DNA of 64,000 nt from Saccharina japonica (Eukaryota > Sar > Phaeophyceae > Laminariales > Laminariaceae): NCBI GenBank assembly GCA_008828725.1, contig MEHQ01003774.1, positions 16,020 to 80,019 of the forward strand, read 5' to 3'. The position numbers were made by a program, and so were the translations under genes. Shown piece after piece: positions 1-9,899 of the stretch. The notes below the pieces were generated by a model that was not told the DNA's origin, ran no database searches, and worked only from the letters and a program-made list of their open reading frames with translations. Position 1 is the first letter of the stretch; each line of letters opens with the position of its first letter.

Positions 1-1769
1 AAAAAATGTTTTGATCGGACAAATAGGGTCAGATTATCGCGAATACTATAGACATTTGGTTCAGAAGCATAGCTCACAACAGTGGGATCCACTCTAAATC
101 CTATACGATAGGGTTAGCTCAACGTTGGAAACAAAACAAGAAATTCATCCTCGACCACGTATTAACGTTTCTTAACAGCCCACGTACTAAAACACGTCAC
201 ATAGATCAGGGCAAAGGATAAGCATAGAGGTCTATTCATAGAGGTTTGTCCGTTACATGCGCGGCACGGAGTACAGCACAAACGGCCTGGTGCAGGTCTC
301 AAACGTTCACGATACACGTAAGCAGAGGAGAGGGTATATGCTGGTGTGTGCTCCCAAAGCGCTTTTCATGGCGTCATTGTCATTGTATCATTCCAGGTGG
401 TAGGATACCTTCCCCCTGGGACAGTATACCGACTGTGACCGATCTGGTTGTACAAAATAATAAAAGATCTGATACCCAAAAATCAACATAAACGAGTGAA
501 GAATGAAATAATTGTACAACATATTCAGTCCTGCGTGAATTCATAGGAAATCTGGGAAACAGGATACAAAACGTTCACTCAACGGTATGCGCGGATCTGA
601 ATCCCAGATACCCCACTACCCCCCCCCCCCTATATTGGAGGGAGGAACCGGGCCGTTGTGATCCCAGAAAACAATAAGTCAACTTGTTTTTTAATTACCC
701 CCCCCCCACCAGCGAAGGGTTAGGGTTCCCCCCCTATAAATATATGATATATCTATAGGTTGGGTTGGCGTCGGTTGGCAACGACGCTGTAAAACACGCC
801 ACTCGCTGCGTGAGCTAGACAACCAGGGTGCCGTTTTTTTTTGTTATTTTTTTTGGCGGTCACCAAAGCTGGCGGTCGAGTAGATCATTTGTGCGGGGTG
901 GAGAACCTTTGCTCCGCACAAGGGGAATGGTCGTACCACGTAGTGTTAATATGGTAAGGCGTCCGCGAGGCAGTTACATAGTAAAACCCATTGCTGTCTC
1001 CGGAAGTGGCCACACCAGAAATTAAATTAACTCATTGAAGCTGTCGTCCATATGCAAGTCCGCCTCAGAGGCGGTTCTTAGCAGGATGCAGCTCACCCTC
1101 CATGCGACTCGCCCAATACCCCATGGCGTTTCGCGCTTGGTGCAAGCAATGTCTGCCTGGTTGGTGAAAACCCAACACGCTCCGTCCCGGCATTGTAGGG
1201 ATGCGAGGGTCTATGGTCATATGACTACGGCCGTGCACAACATGAGTACACCCCCCCCCCCCCCCCCCCCCCCACCAGCGAAAAACAAATAGGGGGGGTC
1301 TCTAAAACCAAGTTAAAAAAGGGAACAAAAACGGGGAAAAAATGGTTTTCGCTCATTTCGTCCTGTGATCACAGCGATCCGGTTTGTTTTTCATTCTGAC
1401 CTTCCTACAAGTGTGGTGTCGTTTTCTCTTTTTTTTTAACGCCCTTGGTTCACTACATATTCAGTCCCGTGTGATGACGGCGGCAATATGGTTGTACTCA
1501 TGTTATAAAAGCTTATCGTGGTTGTGCAAGACCACTGAGTTATAGTGCTTGGCCAATGAGTCATAACCTACAATGAAAAGCGTAGAAAGTTATCTGCTGT
1601 ACTTGCAACCCGCCCCTCAATTGAATGTACAACAACAGAGCTACGGAAATAGTACGTAAACTTGCAGAAACCAGAAAGTCGGTAGGTGTGTACCCAAGCA
1701 AAAATAACATTGACTTACTGTATGTACCAGTAGGTGTGAATACTCAATTGACCAGCAATCAATATTGGA
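1..1769. other. Non-coding, poly-C-rich left flank
   Basis: No coding region can be supported. The stretch holds homopolymeric C tracts, including 12 C at 619-630 and 23 C at 1251-1273. It also has a segment near 590-660 ('gcggatctgaatccca' followed by a C run and 'tatatt') that recurs in related form near 49440-49490. Short open frames here show no codon preference or motif. The boundary at 1769/1770 is the outer limit of the large inverted repeat. Confidence 0.6.
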
Positions 1770-2997
1770 TAGTTGAAGAGACATTTGATAAAACTGAGAC
1801 GTGTGTCCAGTGTGCAGTATAGACGTGTGTCCAGTGTACAGAGTAGTACCTGGTGTAAGCAACGTCAAATATGAAAACAAATCGAGGTGTAAATACCAGC
1901 GAAGTATACCCTAGCAAAGAAGTATCAACCCGTTTGCTGGGTGTTCAACGCGCCCCCTGAATTGGTACCTAGAGCAACATGAAATCGAAGTAGCAAACTG
2001 ATGACATTCGTCAAGTACAGCGGAAAACTATTCAGTTGTGTACATGCATATACGTACGTACTCGCAATACGTTTAGGAGTACCGATAGTACGGCAATAGA
2101 CTACGTTGGGCGCAATCGTATCGCAAAATATACTCGTGGTGCTGTGGTGTTGACCAGCGAGCTATATCCTAGCAAAGAAAGAGTAAGAAAGTGTCTACTG
2201 CAGCCCCCCCAATGGATCCTAGGACTAAGGAGTCGAAATAAATCGAAAAGAAAACGTGGACGTATGCAGGTATGTGTCCAGCTATATACTGACATGTGTG
2301 TAATACATTCAGCATTGTGAGTGTGTATATATGATACGTACTCAAAGGAAAGCTTTGGAAAGCTAAAGATCAACGGATAACAAGGCAGATGTTTATCCGT
2401 GACGGCATAGAGCAGTGCGCATCATGTTTGATCTTACATAAAAAACGTGCTCCTGTGAAAATACTCTAGTACAGCAATGCCAACAAATATAAAGCAATAA
2501 AAGATACCCCCCCACCAAAAACCAAGATAAATAAAAGACAGACAAAGGCAACCTACAGCAGTGCAATACAGCTGTAGTACTTAGTTGCTTCTGCTCATGG
2601 TGATGTCGATCTTCGTTTCCGTGCTGTTGTTGCGTAGACCTTGTTGAACATGTAGTAGCAGTGGTAGTTGTTGAAGAAAAGAAGTGGTGCTGCTGCTGAT
2701 GATCTTCTGTAGACGGTCTTGTTGTAAAAAACTTGCAGAAGCAGAGATAAGATGTATGAGTGGATGATCGCTGTGAAATGATGTTGATGATGGCAACGCA
2801 GAGCTGAAGATGTGGTGAAGACCTGTCCTCGCAGTCAGCCCGTAATGCTGTGCTGGGCCGTGTTGCTCGAAGTGGGCGAGTGCCGGTTGTTGTTGTCGCG
2901 GTTGGGCCGCGTTTTCAGTGTAATAGAAACAATTGCCAGGAATGCAACAAGAAAATGTTGGAACTCCCTATTTGCTGAAGAATGAGCAGAGCAGTGT

Positions 2998-3147
2998 TCA
3001 CGTTTTGCCTAAGATGTCGCCGAATACGTAGCTGGCCCCCAATGCGCTGGAGATGGTGATGGCCAGCTGCTTGATGGATGCTTCGTTGGTGACGCTGTAG
3101 AGCTGAACCCTGGTGAGATCGCAGGCGGCTGTGTTGTCGTCTCCCAT
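2998..3147 (-). CDS. Small protein or exon candidate, left-arm copy
   Basis: A 49-residue open frame (starts MGDDNTAACDL, ends DILGKT, stop TGA). An excellent splice-acceptor-like context sits directly before the ATG: a pyrimidine-rich stretch ending TTTATTTCAG. The codons are strongly C/G-ending (GAC, AAC, GCC, CTC, ATC, AAG), unlike the surrounding DNA. I do not recognise the family. It may be one exon of a longer gene. About 250-400 bases further along the minus strand, a frame rich in TAC, AAC, TTC and AAG codons could be another exon, but no splice model was settled. An identical copy lies in the right arm. It could also be a chance frame. Confidence 0.35.
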   Translation of the reverse strand: MGDDNTAACDLTRVQLYSVTNEASIKQLAITISSALGASYVFGDILGKT

Positions 3148-3435
3148 TCTGAAATAAAAGCTTGAAAAGCAAAAGTTGAGTGCATTGCTGCAGGGTAGAC
3201 CATCGATGCTTCCAGAAGTCGGGGTAGTGGTGTTGCAGCGTTTCTAGTACAGTAGCAGTAGTCGAAGTAGATGTAAAAGCTGATAGTAGCAGATAAACCG
3301 ACAGGAGTTGACTCTCCCGTGGCAGACTGAGTGGCCGATTTCATCCACGGCCTGGCTGCGTGATGCAACGCTTGTTGGTCTTCTCCCCCATATACAGTGG
3401 GCGAGGACGAGTTTTCCTTCCGAGTCTTAAGCCGT

Positions 3436-4043
3436 GCTTCCGCGTAAAAGCGTGAAGCCGTTGCTGGAAAAGGATGCCTAAATGTAGGCAGGAGGTAACC
3501 CCCCCCGATGCTACGCGGAGTTGCAGATTAGTCAACGACCTGGCTGAACTGTTGCAGCACCTGTAGATCTACTCGTCGATACTTGCACGAGGACAAATCT
3601 ATGTGTGCGTTCTTCGCGCATAGTACCCTGAAGAAACGGTTTTGATAGCGATTTTACGCGTGTAAATAGCGTAGAGCCGGATCGAAACTAACTTTAGTTG
3701 TGATGGCGAAGAAACAGAAACCTTGTAACGTTTCTTCGTGCTTTACAGCGTGGAAGTATTGTGGAACTAGCTTCGCGTGTGATGAGCAGAAATAGTGTTG
3801 TGACGTGTTTCACGCTTATGGCTTCAAAGTATCATAGTATCGAAAACAAAGCTTTGCGTGCGTTTTTGCATAAATAGTCGGTGGCTTATTTTTGCAATTA
3901 CGGCTTGAAAACGATGTTGAATGTACGAGTACGAGTTTCGCGCATAGAAGCGTGAAACCGGACACATTACTCGTACAGGCTATTCGCGTAAACGCGTGAC
4001 AGAAGGATCCTTAACTGCTTCGCGCGTAGAAGCGTACAAGCAG
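3436..4043 (+). repeat. Cluster of related short hairpins (CGC-loop-GCG core)
   Basis: Several short palindromes share a CGC / GCG core around a six-base loop of the form GTARAA or ATAGAA, while their outer stems differ in a compensatory way. At 3436-3458 the outer stem is GCTTC/GAAGC. At 3935-3958 it is GTTTC/GAAAC, with a G-T closing pair and loop ATAGAA. At 4015-4043 it is CTGCTT/AAGCAG with loop GTAGAA. A simpler CGCG-TAAA-CGCG hairpin lies at 3985-3996. Weaker relatives occur between 3600 and 3780. Function is unknown. The mirrored set is near 15497-16104. Confidence 0.6.
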
Positions 4044-5112
4044 TACTACTTGTAGTAACCCTGTCGAACGAGCTTAATGAAAATCGATGAAGAAAGCCGA
4101 TGTCGATGCAGTCGGGTAGATGATGATATTCTGAGTTTTGGAGCAAAAATCAAATTCCTGCGCACTTGAAAACTTGAAATTTCTTCGAATGTAGAACGTG
4201 ACAAGCTCGCCGAGAGACGTCGTGCCGTGGTGCCAGTCGGTGCGTAGACCAAAATCAAGGCTCATAAACTGAAAGAATGACGCGTGTGTCGAGGCTCTGT
4301 CTCTGTGGATAGAGATGGCAGAGGTGGCACCGAAGTGTCTGTGAAGACCACATGAGAAGAAGAAGAAAAGTCATAGTTTGAAAAGGCGCTTATGTGGCCA
4401 TATTGGAAAGAAGGTTGATCTCAGGGAGAGCAAGGGAAAAGGAAGAAGAGAAGAGAAGAGTGGAAAATAGAGTAGAGGAGTAGAGTTGAGTAGAGTAATC
4501 GAGGTGGGGGATGCCTGCACCTGATCATCTCGGTACAGTGCCCATGCTACGGACAGTTACGTTCTGCCGTAGTGTGTACCGTTCCCTGAGATGTTCTCTA
4601 CAACGTTATAGTAACGTTCTAGCAACGTTCTCAGCATCGTTCCTGATGAAGATGCTTGGGGCATACAACAAAGCGCACTACGAGTAAGACAAACACGTAA
4701 TCTATCCGCATATTGCAATTACCCGAATATCTAGACTAAGATACTCATATACTCGTATCAGTGCGTAGTGACTGTACATCACAAAATAGAAACGTATGGA
4801 TCTCAACGTCCATATGCTAACAGTGTACTCGCAGTATTCTGAGGTTTTGCACTGCTGATACTGCCTGTACTCCGTGTAATTTAAATGTGTACTGCAGTGA
4901 CCTGGTTCTACTTGGTACTTTGGCCCGGCAGCGCTTCCTATTTATCATTCAAACTACGACTAAGGGTCGTTATCGAGCAACGTTTCCCCAACATTTCCAA
5001 TATATATATATATATTTTAAACAGGAAAAATAGCAAAAAAATGATGTATTTGGGAAGTTTCACAGATGCCCCGAGTATACTCGATAATCGACATTCTCTC
5101 GAAAACAAATAT

Positions 5113-5310
5113 TGACTAGCGGAAAGCGCCAGAGCGTGAGTTAGCAACACTTCTATGAAAATCGACGAGACCCTCTGCGCGATAAAAATCGATGCAAGAA
5201 ACGTAGTGGGGGAGCAGGGAGAGGAGCCTACGTTGCAACCCCGGATCTGATTTACGACTTTGGAGGTAGAAAGACAGAAGAAGTGCGAATATAATAAATG
5301 GCTGGGCCGT
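5113..5310 (+). repeat. SINE-like dispersed repeat body (left arm)
   Basis: The segment begins 'gactagcggaaagcgc', passes through 'gcgataaaaatcgatgcaag' and 'cgtagtggggga', and ends in 'gtgcgaatataataaatgg'. The same ordered blocks recur at about 42252, 42608, 43205, 53336 and 54119 on the plus strand, and in mirror image in the right arm. The copies at 53 and 54 kb have a tRNA-like head upstream; this one lacks a clear head. It is therefore read as a headless SINE-like copy. Confidence 0.6.
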
Positions 5311-7230
5311 GGCCCAAACTTAAAGCGTGTGTTCATGCGGGCCTCCGCGTGCTCCGCGGCCGAGAGCAAGAGAAAAGACCCGCGGCAGAAAGAGAAACCG
5401 TGGCCGATGTAAAAAAAAAAAAAATGTCACCTAAAGATGTGACTTGACAGAAACCTAATATGCACATGGTGTGTGCCGTCCGAAATGTGTGTTTTCGACG
5501 ACCCCTGGCATAATATATCATTACAGTTTATCCGTGTTGCAAGTTGTGTAATACACTTGTGCATGGGGTGCACTGTCATGGAAGGCGTTTAGGTTCGGTG
5601 CTGCTTATTGTGCCTGCCATATGTACGGCCTAACCTGTTGTGTACGTTTAGTATAGTTTAGATAGGAAAATAATGGACGGGAGGGAATGTTAAAAGACAA
5701 CAAATGTACTTGTCAAGTAGGAATCGAACGTTCAGCTGTCTGTCGACACGTCGACACAGATACGCAGTCAGGTGCGCGCTCACAACTTGGGCTTTCCCAG
5801 CAGAAGGATCCTGAGCAATGGATGTGCGATGACCAGCAAGTTGAAATTATGCTGCCAATCCCCCGAGCAGAACGATCGTCAGGCAGCACACGGCACGCAC
5901 GGAGCTTCGCATATTCAACCGCTGCAGTACGGGAAGAGACAAACAGGAGATACGGGTGCGTCAGCGAGCAAACACAGGTCATCAAATTACCATTATTAAC
6001 AGTCTCCGCTGGTTTATATATATAAATTACGTACGCAATGTAAACACGGTATCTGGCACATTACTTTAAGGGGCCCCTTCGGTCGAAACAAACAAAAGAA
6101 TACTTGAGTATTTTGAACAAAATATTCAAACCGTCATTTTTACGGCAGCACATATGCTATTTCTGGTATATATAAGATACCGCCATATCATTATCAGTTA
6201 TCCTTACCGAAGCTCCAGTTCTAATGCCCCGACTTGCTGAGGGCCAACGTATACCTTGCTCGTTGCAGTCTCTAGCAGGTGTTGGGGCTCTGGGATATGC
6301 AAGGGAGGGCAGGCATTGCTGTGTTTGCATCACGAAACGAAAGTGCTCGGCGAACCGAATTTTGATCGTTTTGAGCTCCTGTTTGTTATCTAAACTCCGC
6401 TGTGATCGCGTAAGACGCCGCGGACGGTCGTACTAGAGGTCCACGTAGGTTAACCTACTAGAGCTCAGCGCCCTCTTAGAAAACCTCAGTTTAAACAGTA
6501 TCAGCTTAAGAAGGCAGTGCCATTTTTCAAATTCGCCTAGGGGTACCAGAGGTATATGGAATCGTGTGGTGGGTAAGAGGCACTTTGCATGATAAACAAG
6601 GCGTCGGATCAATCCGGCTTCTGAGGACGACTGGTACTACGGTAGGGGGGTCATGTATAGGTGCTTGGTTTTCACCTGTACATAGTCACTTGGCCGAGTG
6701 ACTGCTTTACTACGCTGCACTCATAACCTTGTTTTGTGTTTTGCTTGTTTCAAATGCACCGTCATGGGACATTACGTAACGCGAACAATCTATCTTTAGG
6801 TCCAATGTTCAGTTAAATTCGGAGCCACTCGTCCGAGTGGCCAAAACCCGGTAGTGAAAATGGGGGTACCCCCCCCTATCGAAGCACCAGTCAGGCACGA
6901 ACGTTGGCCATGACATCAGCTCTCTAGACATTTTCAGAGGAAGTAGGTCTGATCATTAGAACTGGAGGGAAGTCGATTTCGGCAAGTAGCAATGAACGGT
7001 CGAAATTATACCAGAAATAGTATTGCAACAGAAAATTAAACGAGTTTTGTATAATTAAAAAACCTCAGAGAGGGAAATCATCGAACTATATCCCGAATGA
7101 GGATTGGACACAGAACACGGGCGAACGATTTCCCAATAGCCTTACAGAACTGAGTATCAACGAATATATCGTAGGTTTAGATCACAAAGACGACCTGTAT
7201 TATATACATATACTATGGTAGTAAGGACTC

Positions 7231-7238
7231 GTATATTT
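7231..7238 (+). repeat. Putative 8-bp target duplication, left (GTATATTT)
   Basis: The 8 bases before the hAT-like terminus at 7239 read GTATATTT. The 8 bases after the matching right terminus (8710-8717) read GTATACTT, 7 of 8 identical. An 8-bp duplication is typical of hAT elements. The outer limit of the inverted-repeat arm (7235) lies inside this site. Confidence 0.55.
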
Positions 7239-8709
7239 CAGGGCTTGTCATGGGCCGACGCTGATGGGCCGGCCCGGGGTTGGGCCGGACCGGGCCGGCC
7301 GGCCCGGCCCGGCTCATCAATTCTCGATATGATGGGCCGCGGCCCGGCCCGGCCCGGCCTATCAAATTTTAATTTGGTGGGCCGCGGCCCGGCCCAGCCC
7401 GTCAAATGTTCAGAGCATGGGCCGTGGCCCGGCCCGGCCCGCCAACTTTTCAGAGGGTGGGCTGCGGCCCGGCCCAGCCCATCACATTTTCAAACATTCA
7501 CGGCCCGGCCCGGCCCGGCCCATCGTTTTTCCAGAAGTCTCGGCCCGGCCCGGCCCGGCCCATCACATGGCAGCGAGGCCCATGAGACACGGGCTCTATA
7601 TGGGCCGGCCCGACAATTTTCATGGGCCGGCCCGTGAATTTGACTGGCCGGCCCATGGCCCGGCCCATGTCTTGTCCTGTACTGAAAGGTGCATGAGTGT
7701 ACGCTGACGTGCTTTTGGTACAATTAATTGCTGATTCTTCGTTGTATTTTCGTATTTTGCCGTCTGGATTTGGAGGGCCAGGTGTTTTCGGCCCATGAGA
7801 CACGCCTAACCAGTACCCACTACGAGTACTCACACATTTTTTCTCCGTCAACGACTTTGTCCAATGGCTTTCATCGCGACTGTGGACCACCACCTCCTCG
7901 TGCTGCTGCAAAACACCCGCAGTAGCAGCAACAGCAGCAGCACGTGCTGCTGCAACACCCGGTACTGCTGCTGCGATACAACATGCTGCTGCAACACGCG
8001 GTACTGCTGCAATAGTACGTGCTGCTGCGACACCCGGTACTACTGCTGCAATACATTCCTCTGCCGCGGGACGAAGCAGGGCAAGAGCGTCATGCTGCCT
8101 GCATCGCGGAGACGGCGATAAGTATCGTCCGTATACCCACTACGGTACCAAGGTTTTCATCCGACATTTGCACAAGGCATCATAGTACCCGAGGCGATTT
8201 GCCAGAGATGCATCATACGAACGTAGGTGGTTTTGGCGAACAGCAACCCAAGTACACCCAAAAAGTCGTAGCTGTGGCAGTACTACACCACATATCATAG
8301 GCCGCGGCCTGGGCGGGCCCGTCAAAACACGTGGGCCACGTCATGGCCACAGTGGAGGCCGTAGTAGTAGTATCGGTGGCACACCATATCCCATGGGCAG
8401 CGGTCCGGGCCGGCCCGTCAAAACACATGGGCCGCTTCATGGGCCGGGTGGAGCGGCCCATGAAGAGCCCACATCTCATGGGCCGCCGCCCGGCCCGGCC
8501 CATCAAATTTCGTAAACGATGGGCTGCGGCCCGGCCCGGCCCATCAAAATTTCAGAGGATGGGCCGCGGCCCGGGCCGGCCCACCAATTTTTCAAGGGAT
8601 GGGCCACGGCCCGGCCCAGCCCATCACATTTTCAAATGTTGGCGGCCCGGCCCGGCCCGGCCCGGCCCGGCCCGGCCCGGCACGGACAAACGGCCCATGA
8701 AAAGCCCTG
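7239..8709 (+). mobile_element. hAT-like non-autonomous element with GGCCC subterminal arrays
   Basis: The left end reads CAGGGCTTGTCATGGGCC. The right end, reversed and complemented, reads CAGGGCTTTTCATGGGCC, giving imperfect terminal inverted repeats of about 20 bp that start with the hAT-typical CAGGG. Both ends are followed inward by arrays of ~40-bp units built from GGGCCGCGGCCC and (GGCCC)n separated by 'atcaaattttcagagg'. The middle (about 7690-8290) is lower in GC and includes a CAG/CTG stretch at 7905-8055. No transposase frame is visible; the open frames reading GPARP are translations of the repeat. Flanks carry a 7-of-8 duplication. Confidence 0.75.
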
Positions 8710-9098
8710 GTATACTTTATACCGGCGTTTTTCGAGCCCCACGCCCATTAGTCGGGCACCCCCCCTGCCGGCCCCCTGCCAAGAAGGGGCCACGGCGCGC
8801 GTGACGGGAGTTCCCGTTCGGGGGAACCCCCCCAATTCCGCCACACCAAGGACAGTACGGCACCATCCCCGGTTTGTAAACCCGCGGTATCTCTAAAACT
8901 CATATTACCCGGGGACGAAAAAAACGATCCGCCGACTCAAACCAGCCACGCAAATGTGTGGAAACTCCAGCCCCACCGCCCGATCGCTGATTGGATGGGG
9001 CTTGTAACTAACGTCGGCCGCACCCGGGGAAAATGTGCTTTTATCCCCGGACCGGAAATCCCTCCGTACATCTACAACTTCAACAAGGCTGGGACGAA
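8710..9098 (+). repeat. Tail segment with ~178-bp satellite material, copy 1
   Basis: This follows the right terminus of the hAT-like element and starts 'gtatactttataccggcg'. It contains a 'tgtggaaactccagccccac' landmark and 'cgatcgctgattgg', which mark units of the diverged satellite at 19.1-20.5 kb. It ends abruptly at 9098 ('gggacgaa'), where the sequence jumps back to the middle of the element. The same tail recurs after 9608, 11543 and 19055. Confidence 0.7.
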
Positions 9099-9899
9099 CG
9101 ATTTGCCAGAGATGCATCATACGAACGTAGGTGGTTTTGGCGAACAGCAACCCAAGTACACCCAAAAAGTCGTAGCTGTGGCAGTACTACACCACATATC
9201 ATAGGCCGCGGCCTGGGCGGGCCCGTCAAAACACGTGGGCCACGTCATGGCCACAGTGGAGGCCGTAGTAGTAGTATCGGTGGCACACCATATCCCATGG
9301 GCAGCGGTCCGGGCCGGCCCGTCAAAACACATGGGCCGCTTCATGGGCCGGGTGGAGCGGCCCTTGAAGAGCCCACATCTCATGGGCCGCCGCCCGGCCC
9401 GGCCCATCAAATTTCGTAAACGATGGGCTGCGGCCCGGCCCGGCCCATCAAAATTTCAGAGGATGGGCCGCGGCCCGGGCCGGCCCACCAATTTTTCAAG
9501 GGATGGGCCACGGCCCGGCCCAGCCCATCACATTTTCAAATGTTGGCGGCCCGGCCCGGCCCGGCCCGGCCCGGCCCGGCACGGACAAACGGCCCATGAA
9601 AAGCCCTGGTATACTTTATACCGGCGTTTTTCGAGCCCCACGCCCATTAGTCGGGCACCCCCCCTGCCGGCCCCCTGCCAAGAAGGGGCCACGGCGCGCG
9701 TGACGGGAGTTCCCGTTCGGGGGAACCCCCCCAATTCCGCCACACCAAGGACAGTACGGCACCATCCCCGGTTTGTAAACCCGCGGTATCTCTAAAACTC
9801 ATATTACCCGGGGACGAAAAAAACGATCCGCCGACTCAAACCAGCCACGCAAATGTGTGGAAACTCCAGCCCCACCGCCCGATCGCTGATTGGATGGGG
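9099..9899 (+). repeat. 5'-truncated tandem copy of the GGCCC element plus tail
   Basis: From 9099 the sequence repeats the segment that begins at 8195 (offset 904). It has one base change near 9364 and one GGCCC unit fewer in the terminal array (6 against 7). The element part ends at 9608 with the same AAGCCCTG terminus, and the tail continues to 9899. There a second jump occurs, after 'gattggatgggg'. Confidence 0.75.

Larger units (their letters stand above)
1770..7235 (+). repeat. Left arm of 5.47-kb inverted repeat
   Basis: This segment is the reverse complement of 12304-17770. Paired positions add to 19540 outside, and 19539 inside, a single extra N at 14748. The two arms therefore have no length difference other than that N. 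Every open frame in the left arm reappears mirrored with the same translation in the right arm. Contents: a small minus-strand coding candidate (2998-3147), hairpin repeats (3436-4043), a SINE-like body (5113-5310), and otherwise unassigned DNA. The inner end lies 3 bases before a hAT-like element that starts at 7239. Confidence 0.95.

Noticed and set aside
5713-5985. tRNA-like motif (GTTCGATTCC) on the minus strand
   Set aside because: The B-box-like word and a partial acceptor pairing exist, but the supposed anticodon arm is a tight GTCGAC palindrome and the T-stem does not pair.
7864-8121. Cysteine/serine-rich or leucine/glutamine-rich ORFs near CAG/CTG repeats (also 10698-10955)
   Set aside because: Translation of the trinucleotide repeat region inside the GGCCC element; no other coding signal.
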